NCBI GenBank assembly: GCA_034231615.1
Contig: CM067298.1
Location: forward strand, 27,063,196-27,127,195
Reading direction: 5' to 3'
Length of the DNA stretch: 64,000 bases
Source of the DNA: Meghimatium bilineatum
Lineage: Eukaryota; Mollusca; Gastropoda; Stylommatophora; Philomycidae
Made by a program: the position numbers and the translations under genes. The notes under the pieces were generated by a model. It had not been told where the DNA came from. It saw only the letters and a list, made by a program, of their open reading frames with translations, and searched no databases. Positions within the stretch are counted from its first letter, which is position 1. Every line of letters starts with the position of its first letter. This document shows positions 21,779 through 32,634 of the stretch, one piece after another.

Positions 21779-22057
21779 AAGCTATAGCTTGTTTAGCTTA
21801 TAGGCAAATCCTACACTGACAACCATAGATGGTGTTTGATCTGCCAGTGTCTTTCTAGCTAGTCTCCGCTGTTGAGTTGCTCCATTGCCGCTGTTCCTAA
21901 AAAGATACAGCGCCTTTTTTTAGTGTAGGCCTAGCGTATAATGTAGCTCTGTTTCTGTTATTTGCAGTTTTCTCTTGTACCATGGTTTAACATTTTCAGA
22001 TTGTGAATATCCTGTATCTCAAGTTGCGCTTTCTAATATTACAGACGACAGTCAGCT

Positions 22058-22216
22058 TACTGCTAGATTGTTTAACTACTGCCAGATTGTTTAACTACTG
22101 CCAGATTGTTTAACTACTGCTGAATTGTTTAACTAATGATGAATTGTTTAACTACTGCTGGATTGTTTAACTACTGCTGGGTTGATTAACTACTGCTGGA
22201 TTGTTCAACTACTGTT
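22058..22216. repeat. 19-bp minisatellite, about 8 copies
   Basis: Unit CAGATTGTTTAACTACTGC with variants TGGATTG, TGAATTG and ATTGATTAA. Confidence 0.92.
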
Positions 22217-23865
22217 GCACTCATAGCGAGCAAAAAAACAGAATTCCAAACATCTTTACAGTCACTATTTGCTTCTGTAGCCACAAGAAACTGTCAGAAA
22301 CAAGGTCTGAGTTTATGTTTAAGTTCATGAACAAATGTATATTGTAAAATGTAATATTTCTGGAACGAATATATTTTCCCGACAGCTCAATTACACGCTT
22401 GATATTATTAGAAAATTGAAGTCGTGGTCAAAATGTCATATACTACTCAAAAATAGATGTTACTGACAAAAAACGCATACATCAAATGTTTACATACTTC
22501 CCAAGCAACTGAATCGTTGTAAATATTCCAATCACACAGTTATAACCTTGCAAAAATCTCTGCATACTTATCTGAAAGCTGATTACTCAGTTCCTTGACA
22601 CGACTTTCACTTGACATTAAGTCAAACTATTGAGACATCGCATTAATAAATTGAGCAGTTGTCAGATTATTAAAACGCATGTTCTCTTATTCTGCTAATG
22701 TAGTGGGTTCCAGCACTGGCATACGTATTTAAAATTTAAAGTATGTATGTGACATCTTCATCGTATCGAGATGTACAACCAGACCTGGTTATATCATTAG
22801 TGAGATCTATAGTTATTTTCAATTTCCCCCTTTTTATTCCAATCTTTCATCTACTAAACTTTGGGTTTTTTACATTTTATCTTTTCGAGACCGGGGAGCG
22901 TTGTAGCCTAGTTGTAGCCTAGAAACACTAGTCGTCTGGTGTTTTCATTTCGGATTTTTTATTACCTCTTATTATAACTCCGATAATTCTACGTAGTCAA
23001 GCCATTTCTGTTGTAACACGTTTTCTATTATCTTTTGTTGTTAGTGTCCACGCTTGGCATTGATACCATAATGATAATGATGGTATGGTGATCATCTAGA
23101 GATGAACAGAATCAATATTGATCATTTATGGGAGGCAATAGTTATTAAAAAGTGGTTGCGAAAGTTAAAATTCTGATTATGTATCGCCATCGAGAGCTTG
23201 ATTGAGAGAAGGTGTCTCTATAAGGATAACCATATGTGTGACCATTGACTGAAAGCGTAACTAAATAACTTGATTACCTGTACAACTGAAATATAAAGGA
23301 ACTTAAATTTATCCCAGTAAAGACCACCAGAACAATGAAGTAGCTATAAGTAGCCCCCAATAGCGCAGCCAAAATGAACTACAGAAACTGATCCAGTTTA
23401 TAAACTTACTAATTTTCTATAATGAATCATCCGAGTTGGCTTTGTGAGTTGATTGTGCAGTGTACTCACAAAATAGTCCTTCACATAGGACCTTAGATAA
23501 TTCCTTTCATGACAGGTCTGAGACTCAGACTCAAGAGTTAAGTCATATGAAGTAAAATATAAACTAATCAAGACTTGTCTCTTGGTTTTAGAACACAACC
23601 GGTGACTATGACACATTCACAAGGCATGTAATTTCACTCAGATAGCCAGGGAAGTGTCCAGCCACACTAGAAATCACTGCCTGTTATATCAAATGTATTA
23701 GTCGTCAATATGAATAAAGAGGGAATAAGAGAGAGAGATAGATAGAGAGAGTACTATAGGAAGAAATAAAAACATAAGCGAATTGTCACATGTAGATGCA
23801 AGCTAAGTTTTGTACTATAAGTCAGTGAATACAATCACATTACATTTAATTCAAATGTAGTATTC
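22217..23865. other. no recognisable feature
   Basis: Includes a reverse-strand stretch (about 22540-22700) reading FNNLTTAQFINAMS and SSESRVKELSNQLSDKY, which may be a decayed transposase exon, but I cannot place it in a family. A purine-rich GA/GATA run occurs at 23725-23750. Confidence 0.35.
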
Positions 23866-23867
23866 TT

Positions 23868-24020
23868 CTTCTTCAGCGTTCATTCTCAAACTCCCGCTGG
23901 ATCTCTCTTGCAGCAGGACAATGGTCCTACTATATTTCCAGCAGGATGTAGTCCAGAGAACGAAATGAGTTGAGCCTCCGTTTTACCTGCACTAATGGTC
24001 CGACACATCCCTCTTTAGTT
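23868..24020 (-). mobile_element. SINE-A copy, reverse strand
   Basis: The complement carries the SINE-A order: GATGTGTCGGACCATTAGTG, AAAACGG, GGACTACATCCTGCTGGAAA, TAGTAGGACCATTGTCC, GATCCAGCGGGAGTTTGAGA, ATGAACGCTGAAGAAGAAG. SINE-A shares its ends with SINE-B but has an extra GGAAATCTAGTAGGACC block and lacks the 5' GCATGTCG module. No clear target duplication. Confidence 0.8.
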
Positions 24021-24134
24021 GTGATATTTTTGGTATGTTTCTATGATTAAGATGATTATATACGGTAATAATTTCCATTAATAATAATGCAATCTTTGGT
24101 GGCTCTCGTACCATAATATAACTAAGGTGGACTA

Positions 24135-24990
24135 ACGTATACGACTGAAACATGACCGTCTACAATATAAGACCTATTGGCTAATGGAAAATACAGCCTT
24201 CTTACTGACTAATTTGACTATTATTTGTATTGATTTGTATTGGTCAATACGATTGAGCTTTGTGTGACAGCTAATGAAAATTAAAAGAATAGTCGGTTGG
24301 TTGCTGATCCAGCGGTCCATGGGCTCATGCCCTTTAATCTAATGCCATTACATTGCATTATATTGCTGGGAGGTTTGTGGTATTTCGGCCCACACCGGGA
24401 CAGAGCCAGAGAATAACTATCACACCTCCAGGAAGGTAGGTTTCAACCTGTGCACTGCTCCTAGCCAATGTAGCGAAGATAGAGTTCACTGTGCTCATTC
24501 CCGACCACCAATTGACTACTGGTTATGCCGAACTTATCTATTGCTCCAGGTATGCAACCAAATGTTCAAGTCAAAATGATTGTCACGACCTGAGTCACTG
24601 TGCCTCTATGATGGGTTTCAGTCATAGGAAAAGACAGTGCTGTCAGTTTCCTCCTTCCCAGTGCTGCACAGTACATCTCAGGCTCCCTCCCAACCACATC
24701 TCTGGCTCCCTCCCTCCCATACATATTTATTCAGGTAAACATGAAACACATTTCAACAACAAAATAAAAGCATAATTGTATAGATGACGTGTCATGAAGC
24801 TTCTCTAAGAAGATAACCTCAATATAACGGCATGTCATCCACTACGCTTTTCTGTTGCATGGATGGTATGTCTAGTGGGCTATTGGTGAGACCCACAGAC
24901 ACAACCACATGCGTATGGGAATAGTCAAATGAGTCATTTTGAAAGGTTGAAAGAAATTTTCCATTAGCGGCTGTCCATGAATTACGTCAA
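24135..24990. mobile_element. MITE-like element split by the 622-bp repeat
   Basis: Sequence left (24135-24294) and right (24927-24990) of the inserted 622-bp unit forms a small element with inverted ends: TTGGCTAATGGAAAATACAG on the left and, as complement, CCGCTAATGGAAAATTTC on the right. The similar element at about 36730-36945 keeps both ends uninterrupted. No coding capacity. Confidence 0.45.
24295..24918 (+). mobile_element. 622-bp retroposon-like repeat, copy 2 (8-bp TSD)
   Basis: GAATAGTC at 24287-24294 and 24919-24926 brackets a 624-bp unit that is the reverse complement of copy 1 over its whole length. It begins GGTTGGTTGCTGATCCAGCG and ends CAACCACATGCGTATGG. A 94-codon open frame at 24491-24775 has no counterpart of comparable length in copy 1, so I do not treat it as a gene. 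Confidence 0.82.
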
Positions 24991-25317
24991 CCAGTACCCA
25001 TTCTCTCTTGCTTAATTATATAAACATTATTTAGCCTCCTTCTATAAACGTTTTTTAAACAGAAAAAAAGAACAAAATAGTATAATTTTTTTTCAAATGT
25101 TGAAATTTTTGTAAATTAAAACTATTTGGTTACTGTATACATATACAATTAAGTAGCGAGATATAGGCTTGACAGAATTTGTACATTTTATGATCAAATT
25201 TGACACATGTGATCATTTTAAAATGTCGATAAATAAATACTAAAATGTCATTGATTATGAACTTATATTTTGGTCAGTCTTTTTTTCTGTGTGGTCAATT
25301 TGTACATGTTTTCGTCT

Positions 25318-25480
25318 TTTCTTCATCATTCATTCTCAAAATCCCGTTGGATCTCTTTGTAGCTGGACTATGGTCATACTAGATTTCCAGTAGGATGTAG
25401 TCCAGAGATTGAAAAAAAAAACGCGCCGTGCCGCCGTTTTATTTGCGCAAATGGCATCACACATCCGTCTTCGGCGGCGC
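25318..25480 (-). mobile_element. SINE-A copy, reverse strand
   Basis: The complement contains CCGAAGACGGATGTGTGATG, AAAACGGCGGCACGGCG, TGGACTACATCCTACTGGAA, ATCTAGTATGACCATAGTCC and GATCCAACGGGATTTTGAGA followed by ATGAATGATGAAG. A poly-A run interrupts it near 25417. The 3' (GAA)n tail is short. Confidence 0.75.
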
Positions 25481-25729
25481 AAATGTATTTGAAGTTGAAA
25501 GTTTGGCCATTTCTTGTAATATTTTATATGAGACCTGATTTTTACTATCTGTCATTCTGGCAAGTAGTCAAATAGTAAATGTATCCTATTGTAATGTTTT
25601 TATCTACGACAGCGCCGCTATCTGACTGGAATAATGCATTATAAAGCAGATGTATCACGTGACCAACACCATGATCGACTGTAGATAAATGAATACATCA
25701 CCTAGTCTCTGTAACAACAACTCTAGTTG

Positions 25730-26014
25730 CCCGTGTGTTGCAGGGGCCCGAAAGGGGAGCAATGAATAGCAATACTTTTTATCTTCCACGCATGTCATAA
25801 CAGGCGACTAAGGAGGTTATGGGATGGAGTAGGCTGTCCCATCCCATATAGGGGCATAGACCCAAATCCATGCTGAAGCCGGATGGGTCAGGCCGAAAGG
25901 CACAGATATCGGAGCAATGCTGTAAACCATGACACAACGCATTCCGTTCTCCGGACTACATCCTGCTAATCTGCAGGAGTTTGAGAACGAACGTAGAAGA
26001 AGAAGAAGAACGAC
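25730..26014 (+). mobile_element. SINE-B copy with 17-bp TSD
   Basis: A 285-bp SINE-B bounded by the 17-bp duplication AACAACAACTCTAGTTG (25713-25729 and 26015-26031). This gives the best definition of the family's ends: 5' CCCGTGTGTTGCAGGGGCCC, 3' GAACGTAGAAG(AAG)n. Internal landmarks are intact, including GCATGTCATAACAGGCGACT and CTGCTAATCTGCAGGAG. The perfect 17-bp duplication implies a fairly recent insertion. Confidence 0.93.
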
Positions 26015-26319
26015 AACAACAACTCTAGTTGTTGAGTAGAAATGATTAGTAAATCATTCGGTTGTTAGGTTGTTAGACTTCCAGTAAAATGGCGCGAAGT
26101 TACAGCTGTGTTATTTCTTGTGACCATAAATGATGGCAACGGAAGAAAACAATCCGAAGGAATACTTAAACGAATTATTATTTGCAGACGAACAAGAACT
26201 AGTAGCATCATCAAAAAGAGCAACTGCACAGACAAATTACATCAAACATGCCAAACCGTTAATATGAAGATAAATATAGAAGCGATCGAAGTAATGAAGA
26301 TAGGAAGAACAGAAAGAAA

Positions 26320-26343
26320 CACACACACACTCACACACGCGCG

Positions 26344-26384
<41 letters not shown>
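26320..26384. repeat. (AC)n microsatellite
   Basis: About 60 bp of AC with a short GCGC interruption at 26340. The open frames crossing it on both strands are by-products of the repeat. Confidence 0.95.
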
Positions 26385-26388
<4 letters not shown>

Positions 26389-26435
26389 TAATATATTTAT
26401 TGGAAACAACAGACTTAAACAGGTGACAGAATTCA

Positions 26436-26731
26436 TCATCATCAAGCGCCGTCTCCGCAATGAAGGTTGGCTGCAATAAATCTCCAACATCCCCTGCCTC
26501 TTGTTTTGGTGGTGCACTCTGCTATACTGTAATCTGTCCATCTTGTGATGTTACTCTACCACTTGTATCTCTGTCTACCTCTTGCTCGCTTCCCTTTGAC
26601 TTTACCCTCAAGTAAGGTATTCAATGAGATGTCATGTATTTTAATGTGTCCAAAATATTTTATTTGCTTGATCTTTATTTCTCTTAGTAATTCTTTCTTC
26701 ATATAAAGTGTTTTACTCTATATGTGATATA
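26436..26731 (-). mobile_element. 5'-truncated LINE insertion with 12-bp TSD
   Basis: TGACAGAATTCA occurs at 26424-26435 and 26732-26743. The 296-bp insert, read on the reverse strand, encodes LYMKKELLREIKIKQIKYFG, then LLEGKVKGKRARGRQRYKW, AECTTKTRGR and a CGDGA-like end followed by (TGA)n. It is the same LINE family as 14117-14514, truncated slightly further in. One nonsense change follows YKW. Duplication, truncation and tail together make this a clear retrotransposition event. Confidence 0.9.
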
Positions 26732-27164
26732 TGACAGAATTCACATATCTATAAACTCTTTTCACTCTAAGAATGAAGTGGGATGGTGCTTCTGATTGGT
26801 TGTTGGACGCGGAACGCATTAATCGATTGTTAAATGCCCAATACTATTGTTGTTTAAATATTGTTGTTAGTTGTTTATAACTATTTTAAATAATATTGTT
26901 ATTACATGTCATCAACTGTTTAAAAAAATCTGTTGTCGCGGAGTAATGTTGATGTGTGTTTTTATCCACTTCATTGTTAGAGTGAACAGAATATAGGAAG
27001 CAATATAACAACAGACGACAAGAGCAGCAAAGAAATAAACAATAGATGTAGTAAAGCATACCAGCCGTAGGGTAAATGACACCAATCTTCAGAATTTCTT
27101 TTTAGATTTAAACACCAAATAACACTATTGAAACGATTATTATGCTAACGCTGTGTTACCAATG

Positions 27165-27550
27165 TCAAATATGGAGAACGACAGCACAAGATAAACGTAA
27201 ATTTATGACAGTTGAAATGGAATGATTACGAGGAATCCTAGGAATATTGCTAAGAGACAGAGTGAGAAATGAGGACATTGGACAAAGACCCGGTATCATT
27301 CCAATCTTGGAGTATGTTAAGAGCAAACAGATCAAAGGGTTTGCACACATCAGCAGACTGCCATCAAACAGCATACCATAGCAAGCTATGTTACACAGAT
27401 ACAGTGAAGGCAGACCTAAAGGCAAACCTCGAAAACGATGGACCACAGAAATAAAAGAGGCGATTAATTCCACAATATACTCAACACACACACGGGCCAT
27501 CTCCAGAAAACTCTTCAACCCCTGACGCTGAAAGGCAACAAAGGGTTTAG
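27165..27550 (+). pseudogene. LINE RT tail with one nonsense codon
   Basis: The forward strand reads RNEDIGQRPGIIPILEYVKS, then KQIKGFAHISRLPSNSIP, a TAG stop, QAMLHRYSEGRPKGKPRKRW, TTEIKEAINSTI and SRKLFNP with a natural stop at 27523-27525. The order is that of a LINE C-terminal tail (W-x-GH-x-x-R-x-P, GRP-x-G-x-PRKRW, LFNP stop). A (TAG)n run follows at about 27547. A second stop lies upstream after VEME. It pairs with the reverse-strand copy at 18222-18425 as the same family. Confidence 0.82.
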
Positions 27551-27560
27551 CGAATAGTAG

Positions 27561-28220
27561 TAGTAGTGGTAGTACTAAATTGTTAGGTCAACTGTCACAT
27601 ATGCCAATATTTCTGTTATTTTCTTGATCACGTCTAATTCTTGGGGAAATGAGACAAGGAAGAACTGATAATATGGGTCAGGGTTTGCGAAATAAAAATC
27701 ACAACTTCTGATATTTGTTTCTTTGATGACCCTTATCACGTGATATACAGGAAAGCATCAAGGAATTGTCTATCGATTATCTCACACTCTCTTTGATGAA
27801 GCATGCAAAATGTATTAGCAGACTATTAACTGGCGAAACGTTTAGCAAAGGACACATCGCAAGCAGATTTTTTAAAACAACAGAAAAAAAAAATCAGTGA
27901 TCATCAAATGAACTCAATTTCGAAATTGTTTATATATTTTTGTTTTCTATTAGTTTTATGCCGCTTTTTGTGAAATCGTTATAATGGTATATTTATGTTT
28001 TGTCGGGTGTAGTAGTAGTGAATTACTTAAACACTCCCCTAGGAATTGTCGGTTCGAACCTCGCTCGAGACGTCTTGTTAATATAGTGACTTTTTTCGAA
28101 GAGCTCAGAATTACATAGCTACCTAATATGATTGTTACTTTAGCAAACGCTTCGTTGAAAGGGACTGAGTAAATATGGGACAAATGCTCTTTAAAAAAAG
28201 TTTGTAATGTAAAGAAAACG
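27561..28220. other. no gene; two weak motifs
   Basis: Mostly unrecognised. ACTGGCGAAACGTTTAGC near 27831 is a weak GAAACG-motif candidate. TGTCGGTTCGAACCTCGC near 28045 is a B-box-like word without a convincing tRNA fold. Confidence 0.3.
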
Positions 28221-28300
28221 TGGTAGGCGGGATTCGAACTCGTGATAGCTTGAACACATAGGTAACGGCTTTGGGAGGCCATTATGCTAAGGAGATCAGC
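28221..28300 (-). other. tRNA-like sequence, reverse strand
   Basis: On the reverse strand TTAGCATAATGGC fits an A box and GAGTTCGAATCCCGC a B box at normal spacing (about 50 nt). A T run lies about 15 nt downstream. The T-stem and acceptor stem pair only in part, so this is a tRNA pseudogene or a SINE head and not a confirmed tRNA. Confidence 0.4.
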
Positions 28301-28387
28301 TTTTTGTCATTTGTTTATGCGTTATTTTTCAATTCCTAACGAATTCGCCCGCCTACAGACCATGCAACATGTCTTTCAAAATTACTC

Positions 28388-28500
28388 GTAATTAGTGGTT
28401 TGTCGTAATTAGTGGTTTGTCGTAATTAGTGGTTTGTCGTAATTTGTGGTTTGTTGTAATTATTGGTTTGTCGTAATTATTGGTGTGTCGTAATTAGTGA
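28388..28500. repeat. 17-bp minisatellite, about 7 copies
   Basis: Unit GTAATTAGTGGTTTGTC with TTAT and GTGTG variants. Confidence 0.93.
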
Positions 28501-28756
28501 TTTGCAAAAGAATAGTTTTTGGTTTACCAACATAAAAGATCGATGATTGTCGCCATCGCTGCTGAGTAATTGCTTGTGAGACAATAGTCAAGGGGGGGGG
28601 GGGGCTAATCAACCGCTGTCTAGGCCGCGGAGCACTTATATATTATTTGTAGTCTTTATCATTATTGTTATAATATTATTATAGTCTGTATTTAGTAACC
28701 GTGTGCTATGATGATGATTCATAGTTTAATTAGTTTTACTTCTAACTCGCTCTTTA

Positions 28757-28895
28757 CGCATGTGGTTGCGTCTGTGGGTCTCACCAATTGCCCACTAGAC
28801 AAACCACCCACGCAACAGAAAACCTTAGTAGATGACATCCAATTATATTGAGACTCTCTTATGGAAGCTTTTCAGCATGTCATCTATACAATTAT
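28757..28895 (-). mobile_element. 622-bp repeat, truncated copy 3
   Basis: Begins ACGCATGTGGTTGCGTCTGT, exactly the 3' terminus of the family in reverse orientation, and continues for about 139 bp to the GTCATCTATACAATT word before similarity stops. Keeping one terminus and losing the other fits 5' truncation during reverse transcription. Confidence 0.75.
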
Positions 28896-28967
28896 AGACC
28901 CCCTCTGAGTAGAAGGCTTCTTCAATAGGCATCTGCACTATGCTGAAAGCTGAAGTCTCCTTGATGG

Positions 28968-29185
28968 ATAAATGTTCCATTGTAGGGTAACAACCCTAAA
29001 CAGGAGTGGCTGGAGTAACACATGACAAATATCAAGATAAACAAGAGTAGGTATAAGTATTACCAAAATAAATAAATAAGTTTATTTAGTCGAAACGTCG
29101 TTTGTCTCTGTATCTCGTTGTAAGTTTGTTTTACGTCTTATTTTTGGTAACACTTTTACCTATTTTTGTTTTTGGAAGTCGCCTT
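28968..29185. mobile_element. Penelope-like terminal fragments
   Basis: GTAGGGTAACAACCCTAAAC followed by AGGAGTGGCTGGAGTAACAC is the complement of the right end of the 41257-42299 element. At about 29088 the strand sense changes and TAGTCGAAACGTCGTTTGTC plus TCTGTATCTCGTTG follows. This is a rearranged pair of terminal fragments in inverted order. Confidence 0.6.
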
Positions 29186-29380
29186 GGTATGAAAGAAAGC
29201 TCAGAAAAACCACCTGCACTATACATAGGCAGGAAGCAAGAGATATCGCTCGCAATTCCTGCGGTTCTCAATCAATCAATCGATTTGCTCTTTATTGCAA
29301 CAATTATTATTATACAACTATCTTATCAGCTTTTAAAAAATATATACGCTCATTACACGAAAAAAATTAGCATGAAATCT

Positions 29381-29636
29381 CATTTATTATGCGAATATAG
29401 ATAGCGACATTTATTATGTGAGCGTAGAAGGTGGCATTTATTATGTGAGCGTAGAAGGTGGCATTTATTATGTGAGCGTAGAAGGTGACATTTATTATGT
29501 GAGCGTAGAAGGTGGCATTTATTATGTGAGCGTAGAAGGTGACATTTATTATGTGAGCGTAGAAGGTGGCATTTATTATGTGAGCGTAGAAGGTGACATT
29601 TATTATGTGAGCGTAGAAGGTGGCATTTATTATGCG
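29381..29636. repeat. 27-bp minisatellite, 9 copies, with 54-bp alternation
   Basis: Unit CATTTATTATGTGAGCGTAG followed by AAGGTGG. Copies alternate GGTGGC and GGTGAC in the central part, so the true recent period is 54 bp. Since 27 is divisible by 3, the forward strand stays open as VSVEGGIYY/VSVEGDIYY repeats and the reverse as SHNKCHLLR repeats. I see no promoter, signal or homolog that would make either a gene. Confidence 0.95.
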
Positions 29637-30108
29637 ATGATTGCCTATTCCGCGTCCGCAGGGACATTTTTAAAGGGAACTTTGATCGTTGAACATGGAA
29701 ATGGAAAGTATCGAAAAGTATAAAGTATGCGCAACCAGAATGGTACATGAATCCTCAGTATGTCTAGATTTAAACATAATGAGAAAGAGAATTGTCGCCA
29801 GCGAGATTTTCAACAATGCGGCGAAGACCCTTCTGTCTACTATCGTTTTTTATATTTAAAAACGATGAAAATAAACTTTATAATGTTGTGAATATGTGTA
29901 TGTTAATGCTGATGTTTTTTATTCCATAGGACCTATATATGTAATTTAAAATACTGTAAATACTATAAGAACAAAAGAACATACAATAATTGAGCCTACT
30001 GTCCTTTGAAAGTTGAGATACGTATAAAATATGTACTTGATTGTCACTGTGAAAGAAGTAAGAAATAACTAACAATTCCAACATTAATATACACTTCCAT
30101 TTTCAATA

Positions 30109-30372
30109 CATGACTGGTCTCCACTGTATACTGTGAATAGCCATCATTACGCGGTCAACGTATTAGAACATGACTGGTCTCCACTGTATACTGTGAATAG
30201 CCATTATTACGCGGTCAACGTATTAGACCATGACTGGTCTCCACTGTATACTGTGAATAGCCATCATTACGCGGTCAACGTATTAGAACATGACTGGTCT
30301 CCACTGTATACTGAGAATAGCCATCATTGCGCTTTCAACGTGTTAGAACATGACTGGTCTCCACTGTATACT
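30109..30372. repeat. 60-bp minisatellite, 4.4 copies
   Basis: Unit beginning ATGACTGGTCTCCACTGTAT and containing GAATAGCCATCATTACGCGG. The 60-bp period keeps the forward frame open (20-residue repeat with NSHHYAVNVLEHDWSPLYT), giving an 85-codon frame. The last full copy is the most diverged. Confidence 0.93.
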
Positions 30373-31094
30373 GCTGGTGGTCTCGGTTAGAAAGCAAAGA
30401 TATTGACCGCAATGATATAACACTGGAATCAAAGAGCTAGTACCAAGGAGCGTGTTATTCAAATATTGTTCACAATACTTAAGATTCGTGTTAGGAATGA
30501 CACTGTCCGGAAAGACAACTTTAGACATGCAAATGCGTTTAGTAAATTAACATTGAACAGTTAGCGTGAGCCTCTTCCACTGGGTGGATTCAGAGACAGA
30601 TATAAGAACACCAATAGAGCTGTCCGCAGTTCTGTGACGATAATTTCTCGCAACATACACCTCGTAACTAACCGGACATGAAGTCAGCGTTCGGTGATTA
30701 TTCTAGACAATTTTATATCAGTATTATATCTGGATAACATCGTTTGGTTGTTTTCATTAATGAACATAGACAAATTATAATGTGTTTCCTGTTTAAAAAT
30801 AACCTTACGTATTTGTTCTACTTTAGCTCGCAAAGTTAGACGAATTGGAAAATAAATTAAAGCATTAGTTACGGCATCTTATTTTGTTTTTAAATAAGTA
30901 ATGGAATTTCAATAGCTTCCTGATGTAATTTCCATCTGGCGTGCTTAACATGTCCCTTGTTCTTGTGTCTGAATGAATCAATATTGAAAATGTGTATATT
31001 GAGGACCTAGAAAAGAAATTAATGTAATATATCACTATAATTAGCTCATTGTGTCTTTTATACAGTTTATTTAACAATTGAGTAGACTTGTGTC
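30373..31094. other. no recognisable feature
   Basis: AT-rich unique-looking DNA. No supportable gene. Confidence 0.4.
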
Positions 31095-31735
31095 TTCAGG
31101 TAGCCTTTGGTGTCAAATTCCATTATCAACACCATTATCTTCTCTAGTCCATTGTTTGGTTCTAGGTTCAGTCCATCACTACTATTAGATTCACTATCCT
31201 ATTGTTTGGTTCTAGGTTCAGTCCATTACTATCATTATTTTGTCTCTTGTTCAATGTGTCGTCCCAGGTTCAGTCCACCACTAGCACTATCTTTTTTTGT
31301 TCAATTCCTTGAACCATGTTTATTCGAACACTGCCGTTATCTTCTCTTGTCCATTGTTTCGTCCCATGTTCAGTCCGTCACTAACACGTTTTTATTATCC
31401 ATTGTTTGGTCTTAGGTTCAGTACTTTACTATCATTTACTTCTTTTGTCCATTGTTTTGTCCCAGGTTCAGTACTTTACTATCATTTACTTCTTTTGTCC
31501 ATTGTTTTGTCCCAGGTCCAGTACTTTACTAACATTAACTTCTCGTGTCCATTGTTTTGTCCCAGGTCCAGTACTTTACTAACATTAATTTCTCGTATCC
31601 ATTTTTTTGTCCCAGGTCCAGTACTTTACTATCATTTACTTCTTTTGTCCATTGTTTGGTCCTAGGTTTTGTCCATTACGATCATTTACTACTCATGTCT
31701 AGTATTTGATATCAGGTTCAGGCTATCTCTAGCAC
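31095..31735. repeat. 50-bp minisatellite, about 12 copies
   Basis: Unit TCTTTTGTCCATTGTTTTGT followed by CCCAGGTTCAGTACTTTACT and ATCATTTACT. Copies from 31430 to 31660 are the most regular. Earlier copies have 53-65 bp spacing and TCCATCACTA variants. Long open frames across the array come from the repeat and are not conserved between copies. Confidence 0.93.
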
Positions 31736-32037
31736 TATATTTTCTCGTCCTGTTCTGTGAATTAGTATTATTATTATTATTTTTTAATACGCGAAATCTT
31801 TACGAGCAGATTTTTTTCCGCGTTATTAGAACCTGTCCATCAACGAGCTCATTTCACATTGCTGATTTTCCACACTTTACCTTAACTCTCACACATCATT
31901 TCTCTTACTTGTCAATCTTCTTACTTACTGCCTTTTAAAAATTACCTTTAAATTGAAAATCTATGTCTCACTTGCCTTATATAATGTTATATAATTTCCT
32001 CAAATAAAATCACCATCCACGTATATTAAGTTATGGA

Positions 32038-32140
32038 ATAAATGGGTAACGACTCTAAACAGGAAATGGATGACTGAGGTAACACAGGGCAAATATCGAA
32101 ATGAACAAAAATAGGTATAAGTGTTACCAAAATAAGTCTA
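32038..32140 (-). mobile_element. Penelope-like end fragment
   Basis: GGGTAACGACTCTAAACAGG, GGTAACACAGGGCAAATATC and ATAGGTATAAGTGTTACCAA match the outer end of the 41257-42299 element in reverse. It stops before the GAAACG motif. A tandem TCTAATAAAAGT run (32135-32172) follows. Confidence 0.6.
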
Positions 32141-32275
32141 ATAAAAGTTCTAATAAAAGTTCTAATAAAAGTTCAATAGAAGGTGGTACTGCTAGTAGAA
32201 CATAATGGAAAATAATACTCACGTGTAAGACAGGTAATGAAGTCCTACTTAATGACGACTAAAACACTACACACT

Positions 32276-32634
32276 ATCACTAATGGATGTAAATATGGTA
32301 CATATAACAAAACAAAACACAGAATATAATCTACAGATGACAATACACCAGGACAAAGTCGACGTTTCGGACCAATAGGCCTTTTTCAAGATACGGACAT
32401 AACATACAAACATAAAAAAACCACAAGTAAAAATGTATGCGTATCCGAGTATGCGTATTACTCGGATACGCATACATTTTTACTTGTGGTTTTTTTAATG
32501 TTTGAATGTTATGTCCGTATCTTGAAAAAGGCCTATTGGTCCGAAACGTCGACTTTGTCCTGTGTATTGTCATCTGTAGATTATATTCTGTGTTTTGTTT
32601 TGTTATATGTACCATATTTACATCCGTTAGTGAT
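32276..32634. mobile_element. near-perfect 359-bp palindrome with two outward GAAACG motifs
   Basis: Left arm 32276-32449 and right arm 32461-32634 are reverse complements over about 174 bp with roughly four differences by eye, separated by the 11-bp spacer TATGCGTATTA. Each arm, read outward, has CTTGAAAAA, the hairpin GGCC-TATT-GGTC and CCGAAACGTCGAC. The right arm abuts the antisense RT within about six bases. The layout (two inverted copies with the motif pointing outward) is the same as in the 41257-42299 element but with different sequence, so I infer a second Penelope-like terminal-repeat family. Confidence 0.85.

Noticed and set aside
26108-26479. 123-codon forward frame crossing the AC repeat
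   Set aside because: Its length comes from the microsatellite (TH repeats), with no domain. The real content after 26436 is a reverse-strand LINE.
29418-29748. Opposed 100- and 122-codon frames in the 27-bp array
   Set aside because: Both strands stay open because the period is a multiple of 3. No independent evidence for a gene.
31107-31938. Overlapping 90-120-codon forward frames
   Set aside because: They arise from a 50-bp minisatellite, whose period is not a multiple of 3, and switch frame from unit to unit.
32276-32634. rho-independent-type terminator or regulatory hairpin
   Set aside because: Far too long, in eukaryotic repeat DNA, and better explained by inverted terminal copies of an element.
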